Below are positions 23,324-33,300 of a DNA stretch of 47,565 bases, piece by piece. The first letter of the stretch is position 1; every line of letters begins with the position of its first letter. The DNA comes from Streptomyces violaceoruber. GTDB lineage: Bacteria; Actinomycetota; Actinomycetes; Streptomycetales; Streptomycetaceae. The stretch is taken from assembly GCA_000720805.1 (NCBI GenBank), contig JODI01000067.1, positions 1-47,565 of the forward strand, read 5' to 3'. The position numbers and the translations under genes were made by a program. Under the pieces are notes generated by a model. It searched no databases. It saw only the letters and a list, made by a program, of their open reading frames with translations, and was not told the DNA's origin.

Positions 23324-24049
23324 ATGCGGCCCGGAGAACGCCAACAGGCCAGGCAGGGCGCCGAGTCCGTGTTACCCGAGGCCGCTGACGACCCCGGGAT
23401 ACCCGAGTCCGTGCGGGCCGCCGCCCGCAGGGCGCCGGGGCACTGGATCGGGGTGGTGGACCCGGAGTGGACCGAGGAGCGCACGCCGCCGGAGTGGGCG
23501 GTGCTGGGGGAATGGCAGTCGGACGAGAGCGGGAGCGTGGGGGAGTACCGCGCCAACCCGGCGTACCGGCCCTCGGCGCGGATGCTCGGCTGGCCGGAGC
23601 CCACCGACCCGGTGGACGCGGCGGCGCAGCGGGCCGCCACCGGCTACGGCTCGGTGGACGAGGCGCTCGGGGCGCTCGCGGAGGCGGAGGTCTCGGTGAT
23701 GCGCGGACCGGACAGCCGACCGCTCACCGCCGTCGGGCGGGACGGGGCGCCGGTGGTGCTGGTGTTCACCTCGCCGACGCACGAGTTCATGTCCCGGGAA
23801 GTTCTCCACGACACGCTTCCGGCACGGGAGTTGGCCCGCTCGCTGAGCGGTCCCGGCACCCTGCTGATGGTCAACGCCGGGGCCGCGGCCCCCCTGTTCG
23901 TCCCGGCGGACAGTCTTCCCGGCGTCGTACGCGAAACGGGCGACCAGGAGGTGCCCGTAGCGGACGCCGCGACGGCGGAAAGTCCCGGCGCCCCCGCAAC
24001 CGACAGCTCTCCCGAACCCTCGCCCCAGACCACAGGGAGGACCCCGTGA
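23324..24049 (+). CDS. Type VII secretion-associated cytoplasmic protein (SseB-like)
   Basis: A 241-residue soluble protein. The N-terminal part (WIGVVDPEWTEERTPPEWAV, then ANPAYRPSARMLGWPEPTDP) is a pattern I associate with proteins named T7SS-associated in Streptomyces. The second part (VVLVFTSPTHEFMS, PLFVPADSLPG) resembles an SseB-type fold. The C-terminus is low-complexity Ser/Pro/Thr. The start is uncertain: ATG 23324 or GTG 23318; the larger frame from 23069 has no coding look. It overlaps the ricin-lectin gene by GTGA (24046-24049), showing coupling. The function is unknown; a role as adaptor or chaperone for substrates is a guess. Confidence 0.72.
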   Translation: MRPGERQQARQGAESVLPEAADDPGIPESVRAAARRAPGHWIGVVDPEWTEERTPPEWAVLGEWQSDESGSVGEYRANPAYRPSARMLGWPEPTDPVDAAAQRAATGYGSVDEALGALAEAEVSVMRGPDSRPLTAVGRDGAPVVLVFTSPTHEFMSREVLHDTLPARELARSLSGPGTLLMVNAGAAAPLFVPADSLPGVVRETGDQEVPVADAATAESPGAPATDSSPEPSPQTTGRTP

Positions 24050-25380
24050 CGCCGTCGGCCGACCACACCCCCACATCCCCGGCGGCGCACGCGGAGTCCG
24101 GTTCCGGCGGCGAGAGGGCGGCCGCCACCGCGAGCACCGTGACCGCCGCCCTCACCGAGCCCGCGGAGGCGAAGACCGGGGCCGGGACCGAGCCCGGAAC
24201 CGAGCCCGCGGAGGCGAAGACCGGCGACGAGAACGGGACCGGGACCGGGACCGGTACGAAGACCGCCGAGGCGGAGAAGACCCCACAGGGCAGGACCACC
24301 GAAGCCGAGCCCGAAGCCCGAATCGCCTCCGGCACCCAGCCCGAGCCCGAGTCCCAGTCGCGGCCCGACATCGAGCCCGAGTCCCAGTCGCGGCCCGACA
24401 TCGAGCCCGAGTCCCAATCGCGGCCCGACCCCGAGCCCCAGTCCCAGTCGCGGCCCGACCCCGAGTCCGACCCCGATGCCGCCGCGGCGGCCAAGAGCCG
24501 ATTGCCCGCGCTCGTGCGGTCGATGACCGTGACCGCGATCGACCGCCCGCAGCAGCGGACCGGGCCGTTGGGGCGGCCCGGCAGGGCGGTGCTGGCCGGG
24601 GCGGCGGTCGTGGGGGCGGTGCTCGTGTCGGTGCCGTTCCTGGTGCTCGGCGGGGACGACGACAAGGCCCCCAAGCCGTCGTCGGCGGCGGCGGGAACGG
24701 TGCTCGGCGGGAGTTCCGAGGACGCGCCGGGCGACTTCGTGGTGACCTCGCCCGACACCGGGGCCTCCGGCGACAGCGAGAAGGGCTCCGGCAAGCCCGC
24801 GAAGCCTGTGAAGGAGGCCCCATCCCCGGCCTCCGCCTCCGCCTCCGCCCCGGCGCAGAACAAGGACAGCAGCGGGACTGAGGATCAGCCGAAGCAGGCC
24901 TCCGGCCAGAAAGACCAGCCGAAGAAGGCAAGCGGCGGGACGAAGGCCGGAGGCGGGAACAACCAGCCCGCGAAGGCCGGTTCGGGCCCGACCCTCAGTT
25001 CCCCCGTCTCCCTGCGCAGTCATCTCTCGGGCCGCTGCGTCGACGTACCGGACGCGGACTTCGGCGACGGCAAGCAGCTGCACGTCTGGGACTGCAACAA
25101 CAGCGCGGCGCAGAAGTGGCAGTTCGCCTCCGACGGCACCGTCCGCATCCAGGGCAAGTGCCTGGACGTGGCCGGCGCGAACTTCAACGACGGCACCCCC
25201 ATCCAGATCGCCTGGTGCAACGGCAACAACGCCCAGAAGTTCGTCCTGAACGCCAGCCACGACCTGGTCAACACCGTCGTCGGCAAGTGCGTCGACATCA
25301 AGGACAACAACCGGGACAACGGAGCTCCGCTGCAGCTGTGGAGCTGCGCGGGCACCGACAACCAGAAGTGGAGCGTCTGA
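24046..25380 (+). CDS. Membrane-anchored ricin-type beta-trefoil lectin protein at the T7SS locus
   Basis: A 444-residue protein from GTG 24046, coupled to the upstream gene. It has a long acidic/Thr-rich cytoplasmic N-terminus with four tandem copies of a 10-residue EPESQSRPDI-type repeat (24343-24462), then one membrane helix (about 184-203: AVLAGAAVVGAVLVSVPFLV), a Ser/Lys/Pro-rich stalk, and a C-terminal beta-trefoil (about 325-444). The trefoil has three Q-x-W-type repeats: SGRCVDVPDADFGDGKQLHV ending QKW, GKCLDVAGANFNDGTPIQIA ending QKF, and GKCVDIKDNNRDNGAPLQLW ending QKW. These domains bind galactose-like sugars. Its design matches the curculin-type gene (same TM flank AVLAGAA.VGAVL), so both are probably surface lectins of the same system. 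Confidence 0.87.
   Translation: MTPSADHTPTSPAAHAESGSGGERAAATASTVTAALTEPAEAKTGAGTEPGTEPAEAKTGDENGTGTGTGTKTAEAEKTPQGRTTEAEPEARIASGTQPEPESQSRPDIEPESQSRPDIEPESQSRPDPEPQSQSRPDPESDPDAAAAAKSRLPALVRSMTVTAIDRPQQRTGPLGRPGRAVLAGAAVVGAVLVSVPFLVLGGDDDKAPKPSSAAAGTVLGGSSEDAPGDFVVTSPDTGASGDSEKGSGKPAKPVKEAPSPASASASAPAQNKDSSGTEDQPKQASGQKDQPKKASGGTKAGGGNNQPAKAGSGPTLSSPVSLRSHLSGRCVDVPDADFGDGKQLHVWDCNNSAAQKWQFASDGTVRIQGKCLDVAGANFNDGTPIQIAWCNGNNAQKFVLNASHDLVNTVVGKCVDIKDNNRDNGAPLQLWSCAGTDNQKWSV
24343..24462 (+). repeat. Four tandem 30-bp repeats inside the ricin-lectin gene
   Basis: Units begin at 24343, 24373, 24403 and 24433. The first two differ by nothing; the third and fourth carry point changes (DI to DP, PE to PQ). 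In-frame, so length variation would keep the protein intact. Confidence 0.9.
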
Positions 25381-25383
25381 CCG

Positions 25384-25406
25384 GACGCCCCCGGACCGGG
25401 GGCGTC
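25384..25406 (+). terminator. Hairpin after the ricin-lectin gene
   Basis: GACGCCCCC (25384-25392) pairs with GGGGGCGTC (25398-25406), a 9-bp perfect stem 3 nt after the stop codon. Confidence 0.7.
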
Positions 25407-25525
25407 GCCCCCGACAGCGCGCCCCGCTCCGAGGGGCGGCATGATGACACCGTCGGCTCGCCGACACGCGGCCCCCGGAGGCGGGGCGCCCGTCCAAGAC
25501 GCCGCCGAGGCAAGGAGGTTGGTGC

Positions 25526-28500
25526 GTGTCGCGCCAGGTACTGACGGTCGGACCGGGGGACCGGGACCGCTACCGGACCATCGGTGAGGCACTCGCGGCG
25601 GCCCGTACCGGCGCGCTCATCAGCGTCCGGCCCGGGACGTACGCGGAGAACCTGGTGATCCACACCCGGGTCACCCTCACCGCCGCCGAGGGCCGGGGCA
25701 CGGTGGAGATCCGGCCGCGCTCGGGCAGCGTGCTCGCCCTGCGCGCCGACGCCGTGATGCTCTCCGAGCTCACCCTGCGCGGCGGCGACCCCGAGCAGCC
25801 GGCCGTGGACGTGCGGCGCGGGCAGGCCGCGTTCGACGGCTGCGAGGTCGTCGGCGCCGCCTGGACCGCGATGCTCGCCGGGGGCACCGGTTCGCTCGCG
25901 CTGCGGGACTGCCGGGTGAGCAACCCGCAGGGCGCGGGCATCGTGATCACCTCGACCACGCCCACCACCGTGGAGTCCTGCACCCTGGAGCATCTCGGCA
26001 CCAGCGGCCTGGTCCTCGCCGAGCAGGGCGACGCGCGCATCCGCGGCTGCACGGTGCGCGACGCCCGCGGCAACGGCCTGCTCGCCAACGGCGAGGCCCG
26101 CGGCACCGTCGAGGACTGCGACATCTCCTCCACCGACAAGCCCTCCATCGCCCTGGAGCAGAACTGCACCACCACGGTGATCCGCACCGTGGTGCACGAC
26201 ACGAGCACCGGCGTCCACCTGAGCAGCGCGGGCCGTACGACGCTGGAGGACGTCCGCGTCACCGGGGCCTCCGGGACCGGGATCTCGCTCGCCGCGGGCA
26301 CCGACCCGGTGCTGCGCCGCTGCCGCGTCTCGCGCACCCGCGGGCACGGTGTGCTGGTCACCGACCGGGCGCGCGGCACCTTCGAGGACTGCTGGGTGGA
26401 CGGCGCGCAGGGCGTGGCGCTGCGCGTCGCCGGGGCCGCCTCCCCGGCGCTGACCGGCCTGACGGTCCGCGACTGCCATGAGACCGGGCTGCTCCTGGAG
26501 GAGGACTCCGCGCCGGAGCTGGACCGCCTGGAAGTCATCGGCGGTTCGCCCGCGGTCGCGGTGCGCGGCGGTGCCAACCCGCTGCTGCGCCGGGCCCGGC
26601 TGGTGGAGCCCTCCGGCGACGGCATCGTGGCCACCAAGGGTGCCCGCGGCCGCGCCGAGGACTGCGAGATCGTACGGCCGAAGGGCGCGGGGGTGCGCGC
26701 GGCCTCCGGCAGCACCCTCTACCTGGCCGGCGGCGGGGTCTCCGACACCGCCACCAGCGGCCTGGTCGTGGAGGACGGCGGCAACGTCACCGTCCGCGAC
26801 TTCCGCGTCGAGATGTCCGGCGAGGAGGGCGTGGTGGTCGCCGGGGGCGGCGAACTGACCGCCAACCGCACCGCCGTGCACGCTCCCCAGGGCCACGGCT
26901 TCCTGCTCCACGAGGGGGCCCTCGCCTCGCTCAGCGGCTGCGAGGTCACCGGCGGCGCCCAGGACGGCTTCCGCGTGGAGTCCACCGCGCCGGTCTCACT
27001 GGTGAACTGCCTCGCCCGGGAGAACGAGGGCGGCGGCCTGGTGCAGACCGCGCCCGGCGAACGGCTCGCCGTGGAAGGCCTGAACAGCACCGGAAACGGC
27101 AAGCGGGACGCCTGGGGGAGCGGCAGCGCCGAGAACACCGACCCGGCCGGCTCCGGCGCCGCGGACGCGCCCTCGGCGGACCGCGAGGACGGCCCGCTCG
27201 GCGCCCTGAACGCGCTGATCGGCCTGGACAACGTCAAGCAGCAGGTGCGGACCCTGGTCAACCTGACCCAGCTCGCCCAGCGCCGCGAACAACTCGGCAT
27301 GTCAGCCCCGCCGATGAGCCGCCATCTGATCTTCGCCGGCCCGCCCGGCACCGGCAAGACCACCGTCGCCCGCCTGTACGGGGCGATCCTGGCCGAACTC
27401 GGCTCGCTGCGCAGCGGGCACCTGGTGGAGGTCTCCCGCGCCGATCTGGTCGCGCAGATCGTCGGCGGTACCGCGATCAAGACCACCGAGACCTTCCAAC
27501 GGGCGCTCGGCGGCGTGCTGTTCATCGACGAGGCCTACACGCTCACCGCGGACAGCGGCCACGGCGGCGCCGACTTCGGCCGTGAGGCGGTGGACACCCT
27601 GCTGAAGCTGATGGAGGACCACCGCGACGACGTGGTGGTGGTCGCGGCCGGCTACTCCCGTGAGATGGAGTCCTTCCTGGGTTCCAACCCGGGCCTGGCG
27701 TCCCGCTTCTCACGGACCGTCGAGTTCGAGAACTACTCGGTACCCGAACTGGTCGCGATCATGGAGAACATGTGCGCCCAGCACCAGTACGAGCTGGGCG
27801 AGGGCACCGCGGCGGCGCTGGCCGCACACTTCGAGGCGATGCCACGGGACGCCGGCTTCGGCAACGGCCGTGCCGCACGCGGGGTGTTCGAGGAGATGGT
27901 GGACCGGCAGGCGGTCCGGCTCGCCGCCCTTGCGCAGGTCGGCGAGCACGACCTGCGGCTGCTGCTGCCGGAGGACGTCTCCGCCGACGCCGCCGCGCAG
28001 GCCTCCGAGACCGCCGCCGAGGTGAACGACCCGCTGACCCGCCTCGGCGACATGATCGGCCTGGCCGAGGTGAAGCGCGAGGTCACGAACCTGGTCAACC
28101 TCATCACCACCGCCCGCCACCGCGCCGCCGCCGGGCTGCCGGTGCCCTCGATCAGCCACCACCTGGTCTTCACCGGCCCGCCCGGCACCGGCAAGACCAC
28201 GGTCGCCCGGCTCTACGGGGAGATCCTGAGCCAGCTCGGCATCCTCTCCGGCGGACAGCTGGTCGAGGCGGCCCGCGCCGACCTGGTCGGCCGCTACATC
28301 GGCCACACCGCCCAGCTGACCCGCGAGGTCTTCGAACGGGCCCGCGGCGGTGTGCTGTTCATCGACGAGGCCTACACCCTCACCCCGCGCGGCGGCGGCG
28401 CCGACTTCGGCCAGGAGGCGGTGGACACCCTGCTGAAGCTGATGGAGGACCACCGCGACGAGGTCGCCGTCATCGTCGCCGGCTACACCGACGAGATGGA

Positions 28501-28840
28501 ACGCTTCCTCGCCTCCAACCCGGGCCTGTCCTCCCGCTTCCCGCGCCGGGTCGCCTTCGCCGACTACTCCTCCGAGGAACTGGTCACCATCGTGCGCACC
28601 CAGGCCGCGAGCATGGGCTACGAGTGCGGAGCCGGCACCGGCCCGCTGCTCAAGGAGTACTTCGACGCGCTGCCCCGGGACCGCTCCTTCGGCAACGCCC
28701 GCCTGGCCCGCCAGGTGGTCGAGTCGATGGTCACCCGCCAGGCCGGACGGCTCAGCTCACTGGCCGCGCCCACCCTGGACGACCTGCGCATCCTCCTGCC
28801 CGAGGACGTCACGGCCGCGACCCCGAAGGCGGCTCGGTGA
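25526..28840 (+). CDS. Right-handed beta-helix protein fused to two CbbX/EccA-like AAA+ ATPase domains
   Basis: A 1104-residue protein from GTG 25526 with AAGGAGG 7 nt upstream. Residues 1-530 are a pectate-lyase-like parallel beta-helix of some 20 coils with repeated xxVEDCxxxxxxGxGI-type turns. A short linker precedes two AAA+ domains of CbbX/SpoVK/EccA type. The first (about 550-800) has [15 protein letters not shown] (K611) and Walker [12 protein letters not shown]; the second (about 835-1100) has the same motifs with K890. EccA proteins of ESX systems are single-AAA with a TPR N-terminus and act on substrates in the cytosol. Here the TPR is replaced by a beta-helix and the AAA is doubled. 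Overlap with the mycosin gene (GTGA) puts it in the T7SS operon. The role as substrate-handling ATPase is inferred. Confidence 0.9.
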   Translation: MSRQVLTVGPGDRDRYRTIGEALAAARTGALISVRPGTYAENLVIHTRVTLTAAEGRGTVEIRPRSGSVLALRADAVMLSELTLRGGDPEQPAVDVRRGQAAFDGCEVVGAAWTAMLAGGTGSLALRDCRVSNPQGAGIVITSTTPTTVESCTLEHLGTSGLVLAEQGDARIRGCTVRDARGNGLLANGEARGTVEDCDISSTDKPSIALEQNCTTTVIRTVVHDTSTGVHLSSAGRTTLEDVRVTGASGTGISLAAGTDPVLRRCRVSRTRGHGVLVTDRARGTFEDCWVDGAQGVALRVAGAASPALTGLTVRDCHETGLLLEEDSAPELDRLEVIGGSPAVAVRGGANPLLRRARLVEPSGDGIVATKGARGRAEDCEIVRPKGAGVRAASGSTLYLAGGGVSDTATSGLVVEDGGNVTVRDFRVEMSGEEGVVVAGGGELTANRTAVHAPQGHGFLLHEGALASLSGCEVTGGAQDGFRVESTAPVSLVNCLARENEGGGLVQTAPGERLAVEGLNSTGNGKRDAWGSGSAENTDPAGSGAADAPSADREDGPLGALNALIGLDNVKQQVRTLVNLTQLAQRREQLGMSAPPMSRHLIFAGPPGTGKTTVARLYGAILAELGSLRSGHLVEVSRADLVAQIVGGTAIKTTETFQRALGGVLFIDEAYTLTADSGHGGADFGREAVDTLLKLMEDHRDDVVVVAAGYSREMESFLGSNPGLASRFSRTVEFENYSVPELVAIMENMCAQHQYELGEGTAAALAAHFEAMPRDAGFGNGRAARGVFEEMVDRQAVRLAALAQVGEHDLRLLLPEDVSADAAAQASETAAEVNDPLTRLGDMIGLAEVKREVTNLVNLITTARHRAAAGLPVPSISHHLVFTGPPGTGKTTVARLYGEILSQLGILSGGQLVEAARADLVGRYIGHTAQLTREVFERARGGVLFIDEAYTLTPRGGGADFGQEAVDTLLKLMEDHRDEVAVIVAGYTDEMERFLASNPGLSSRFPRRVAFADYSSEELVTIVRTQAASMGYECGAGTGPLLKEYFDALPRDRSFGNARLARQVVESMVTRQAGRLSSLAAPTLDDLRILLPEDVTAATPKAAR

Positions 28841-30084
28841 GGCCGCCCGCGCGTGGGGGCGCCCGCCTGCTGTCCTGCGCCGGCCTCGCAGCCGCCCTGC
28901 TGCTGCCCGCGGCCCTTCCGGCCCGGGCGGCCCCGTTCTCGGGCCTGCCCACGGCCGACGGAACGAAGGGCCAGGAACTGCCCGGCATGCCCTCCGCGCT
29001 CGATCCGGAGGCCGAGCAGGTGGCCTGCACACCGGCCTCCCGCCGGCAGGCGGAGAAGCAGGACTGGTCGCGCCAGCGCCTCGACCTGGACCGGCTGCAC
29101 CGGCACAGCACCGGCACGGGCGTGACCGTCGCCCTGATCGACACCGGGGTCGCTCCCGACGCCGCCGGGCTCGACGGCCGGGTCACCGCTGAGGGCGCGG
29201 CCGGTGACGACTGCGTCGGACACGGCACCTTCCTGGCGGGGCTGATCGCCGGGACCGGCGGGGACAGCCCGGCCCTCACCGGGGTCGCCCCGGGCGCGAA
29301 GATCCTGGCCCTGCGCGGCACCGACCGGCGTGGCGAGGCCGGTGCCGGCCTGGTCGCGGAGGCGGTACGCGAGGCGACCGCCGCCCGGGCCGGGGTGATC
29401 GCGGTGACGGTCGCCCTGCCCCGCCGCGACGCGGAGCTGACCCGCGCGGTCGCCGCGGCCCGCCGCGCGGGCGCGGTGGTGGTCGCCGCGGCCGCCCCGG
29501 ACCCGCCGTCCCGGGGCGGCACCGACGAGATCCCGTCCCGCACCTACTGGCCGGCCGGTGAACCCGGCGTCCTGGCGGTCGCCGACATGCTCCCCAGCGG
29601 AGCCCGCCCGGACGGCTCGCTGCCCACCGGCGGCGTCGACCTGGCCGCCCCCGGCGCCGGAGTGGTCTCGGGCGGCCCGCGGGGCGCCGGCCACTACCTC
29701 GGCGCCGGCGCCTCGGTGGCCACCGCCTACGCCGCCGGGGCAGCCGCGGCGGTCCGCGCCGCCCGCCCGGACGACTCCGCCGCCGCCGTCACCCGCCGCC
29801 TCACGGCCACCGCGTACCCCGCCGACATCCCCCAACTCGACCCCTACGCCGCCGTCACCACCGTCCTCGGCGAGTCCGGTTCGCCCGTCGGCACCGACCG
29901 CGGTTCCGATCCCGTGACCCTGAGGGACACCTCCGCCGCCGACCGTGCCACCAGCCGCGCCACCCTCTTCGTCCTCCTCGGCACGGCCGCCGTCCTCGCC
30001 GTGCTGTGGGCCGCCTTCGCTCTTCCCCGGGCCCGCGCCCGGGGGTGGCGTCCGGCGGGAGCGGGCGGAGCGGAGAACGAATGA
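28837..30084 (+). CDS. mycP: Mycosin, membrane-anchored subtilisin-like protease of T7SS
   Basis: A 415-residue protein from GTG 28837, overlapping the ATPase stop. A signal peptide (about 1-30) is followed by an S8 domain with Asp in VALIDTGV (D102), His in GHGTFLAG (H129) and Ser in [13 protein letters not shown] (S293), then a C-terminal membrane helix (about 370-390). This is the MycP layout; in ESX systems the protease stabilises the core complex. Odd points: the Ser context is [10 protein letters not shown] rather than the usual GTSFAAP, and the oxyanion-hole Asn expected after VVVAAAG is Pro221 (VVVAAAAPD). The enzyme could be weak or structural only. It is the last gene of the plus-strand unit, followed by an inverted-repeat element and a terminator before convergent eccC. 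Confidence 0.92.
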   Translation: MRPPARGGARLLSCAGLAAALLLPAALPARAAPFSGLPTADGTKGQELPGMPSALDPEAEQVACTPASRRQAEKQDWSRQRLDLDRLHRHSTGTGVTVALIDTGVAPDAAGLDGRVTAEGAAGDDCVGHGTFLAGLIAGTGGDSPALTGVAPGAKILALRGTDRRGEAGAGLVAEAVREATAARAGVIAVTVALPRRDAELTRAVAAARRAGAVVVAAAAPDPPSRGGTDEIPSRTYWPAGEPGVLAVADMLPSGARPDGSLPTGGVDLAAPGAGVVSGGPRGAGHYLGAGASVATAYAAGAAAAVRAARPDDSAAAVTRRLTATAYPADIPQLDPYAAVTTVLGESGSPVGTDRGSDPVTLRDTSAADRATSRATLFVLLGTAAVLAVLWAAFALPRARARGWRPAGAGGAENE

Positions 30085-30122
30085 GCTGACGGCCGAGGGC
30101 GACGGCTCGCACCCCGCAACCC

Positions 30123-30280
30123 CCAGGGCCCTTCTGATGGATCTCCACGGCGTCGCGAGGCCCGGCACGCACTCCCCCACTCTCGACTTCGCTCAAGCGG
30201 GGGGACCCCCATGCCGCACGGCGATCGCACGCACCGAACGCCGCTCCTTCTCCCACGGAGATCCATCAGAAGGGCCCTGG
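30123..30280. repeat. 158-bp MITE-like element with perfect 24-bp terminal inverted repeats
   Basis: Arm 30123-30146 is the exact reverse complement of arm 30257-30280 (CCAGGGCCCTTCTGATGG onward). The 110-bp centre holds a CTCCCCCACT...AAGCGGGGGGAC stretch that I recall as a widespread Streptomyces intergenic repeat. No coding capacity and no clear target-site duplication were seen. It sits between convergent mycP and eccC. Confidence 0.8.
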
Positions 30281-30282
30281 CG

Positions 30283-30308
30283 GGGGGCCACCTTTCCAGG
30301 TGGCCCCC
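30283..30308. terminator. Strong hairpin between mycP and eccC
   Basis: GGGGGCCACCT (30283-30293) pairs perfectly with AGGTGGCCCCC (30298-30308) around TTCC; it serves the convergent pair. Confidence 0.85.
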
Positions 30309-30337
30309 GCTGTCCTGCGTACTCTTCTCGCGTCCTC

Positions 30338-33300
30338 TCAGTCCCCCTGCCCCCGGCTCTCCTCCACCAGTGCCGTCTGCATCAACCGCTCCCGGCGGCG
30401 GGCGATGTGGAGAGCGCGGCCGGGCGGGAGGTTGCGGGGCTTGGCGTTGCCGAACAGACGGCCTTCGGTGGGCGGGCAGGACAGGAGGACGGCGGGGTTG
30501 TTGGCCTCGTCGAGGCGGCGCAGGAGGCCGTCGCCGAGGCCGCGGCCGGCGCCCATGGCGCTGCGGGCGACGACCAGGTGGAGGCCCATCTCGAAGCCGA
30601 GGGTCAGGTGCTCGAAGAGGGGCTCGAAGGGGCTCTGGAAGGAGTTGCTCGAGACCATGTCGTAGTCGTCGACCAGGATGAACAGGCGCGGGCCGGTCCA
30701 CCAGTCGCACTGGCGCATGCGACCGGGGGCGATGTCGGCGCCGGGGATGCGGGTCTTCATCGCGCGGGCGGCGCCCTCGATGGTCTCCTTGAGGTTGTCC
30801 AAGGAGATCACGTGCCCGATGCGGTACTCCTCAGGGACGGTGTCCACCAGGGTACGGCGGTAGTCGACCACGATGATCTTCGCCTCGGTGGGGGCGTAGC
30901 GGGCCGTGATGCCCGCGGTGACGCGGCGCAGCAGGTTGGTCTTGCCGCTCTCGGTGTCGCCGACCACGATCAGGTGCGGGGTGCGGCTGAAGTCGTGCCA
31001 GACCGGTTCCAGGGCGTCCTGGTCGATGCCGAGCGCCAGGCGCATGCCGCCGCCCTCGGTGGCTTCGGGCGCGGGGAGTTCGGCGAGCGGCAGCCGGTGC
31101 GGCAGCATCCGCACCTGCGGGGCGGGCGCGCCGGACCAGTGCCGGGAGACCTCGGTGACCAGGTGGGCGACGCCGTCGCCGAGGTCGTCGAGGGAGCCGC
31201 TGCCGTCGAGGCGGGGCAGGCCGGCGAGGAAGTGCATCTTGCTGTCCGCGGTGATGCCGCGGCCGCCGCTGCGCGGCACCGAGCGGGCCTTGCGGGTGTC
31301 GATCTCGGAGTCCATCGGGTCGCCCATCCGCAGTTCGAGGCGGGTGGCGGCCTGGTCGCGGACCTGCGCGGACAGCTCCACCCAGCGGGTGGTGGTGACG
31401 ATCAGGTGGATGCCGTAGTTGAGGCCGCGGGCGGCGAGTTCGTTGAACTTCGGGATCAGGTCGTCGTAGTCCTGGCGGACCGTGGACCAGCCGTCGATCA
31501 CCATGAACACGTCGCCGAAGGGCTCGTCGGGGAACTCCCCGGCGGCCCGGCGGCGGCGGTAGGACTGCATGGAGTCGATGGTGTGGTCCACGAAGAACTG
31601 CTCGCGCCGGGCCAGCAGCGTCATCACCTCGGCGACCGCCCGGTGCACCCGCTCCGGGTTCAGCCGCGCCGCGACACCGCCGACGTGCGGCAGCGCGGCG
31701 AACTGCGAGAGGCCGCCGCCGCCGAAGTCGAGGCAGTAGAACTGGATCTCGGCGGGGGTGTGGGTGAGGGCGAGGGCGGCGATCAGAGTGCGGGCGAGGG
31801 TGGACTTGCCGCTCTGCGAACCGCCCGCGACGGCGACATGGCCGCCGGCCCCGGACAGGTCCACGACCAGCGGGTCGCGGCGTTGCTCGAAGGGCTTGTC
31901 GACCAGGCCGACCGGGACCCGCAGCCTGCCGGTGCCGGGCCAGCCGGCGGCGATCAGGCCGCGTTCGGGGTCGGGGGCGATGCCGGGCAGCAGGACGTCC
32001 AGCGGAGACGGCTCGTCCAGCGGCGGCAGCCACACCTGGTGGGCGGCGGGGCCGGAGTCGCGCAACCGGTCGAGGGCCACGTCGAGGAGGGTCTCCTCGT
32101 CGCCGCTCTCCTCCGCCTTCGGTTCCGGTTCGGGCGCGGCCTCCAGCGTGCGCGGCACCACCCAGCCGCTGGTCCACGGCACCACCTGGCTGGCCACCCG
32201 GGCCTGGACCACCGCGCCGGTGCGGCGCCGGTAGGTGCCGGAGGAGTAGGCGGCACGGAACCGGGTCAGGGCCTCCACGCCGGACTTCAGGTAGCCGTTG
32301 CCGGGCTGGGACGGAAGCTGGTAGGCGTCCGGTACGCCGAGCACGCCACGGCTCTCCATTGCGGAGAAGGTGCGCAGACCGATGCGGTACGACAGGTGGC
32401 TCTCCAACTGGTGCATGCGGCCCTCGTCCAGGCGCTGCGAGGCGAGCAGCAGATGCACCCCGAGGGAGCGGCCGAGGCGGCCGATCATCACGAACAGGTC
32501 CATGAACTCCCGGTGCGCGGAGAGAAGTTCGCTGAACTCGTCGACCACCACGAACAGGCTGGGCAGCGGGGTGAGGTCGGCCCCCGAGGCGCGTGCCCGC
32601 TCGTACTCCAGTGCCGAGGTGTAGTTCCCGGCCGCGCGCAACAGCTCCTGGCGGCGCATGAGTTCGCCGTGCAGGGCGTCCTGCATGCGCTCCACCAGCG
32701 CGACTTCGTCGGCGAGGTTGGTGATGACGGCTGAGGTGTGCGGGAGTTCCTCGAGGCCCAGGAAGGTGGCGCCGCCCTTGAAGTCGACCAGGACGAAGTT
32801 GAGGGTCTCGGAGGAGTTGGTCAGGGCCAGGCCGAGGACGAGGGTGCGCAGGAGTTCGCTCTTGCCGGAGCCGGTGGCGCCGATGAGCATGCCGTGCGGG
32901 CCCATGCCTCCCTGCGCGGACTCCTTGATGTCGAGTTCCACCGGGCGGCCGTCCACGCCGACCGCGACCGGCACCCGCAGCCGGGCGGCGCCGGTGTGCC
33001 GCTCGAAGAGGGTGCGCGGGTCGTGGCGGTGCAGGTCGGGGATGCCGAGCAGGGTGGTCAGCTCGACGTCGGTCTCCAGCGGCTGCGCGATGTCGGTGCC
33101 CAGGCTGATCCGGCGGGAGGTGAGCAGCCGGGCCAGTGACTCCGCGCCGAGCGGGCCGAGCCGGTCCGGGCGGCCGAGCGGCACGGAGCGCTCCTTGCGG
33201 CTGCGGTCGGTGCGCACCAGGCTCACCCGGTCCGGCCCGACGGTCAGCCGCAGCGTGTTGCGGCCGGGCCGCCAGCGCAGCGCCCCGGAGACGTCGAGGA

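Noticed and set aside
24343..24462. CRISPR-like array from the 30-bp repeats
   Set aside because: The units abut without spacers, are in frame and encode EPESQSRPDI; this is a protein repeat.
29945..32734. Long plus-strand frame (929 codons) opposite eccC
   Set aside because: It is antisense to eccC, which has all FtsK/EccC motifs; the product looks like composition-driven shadow.
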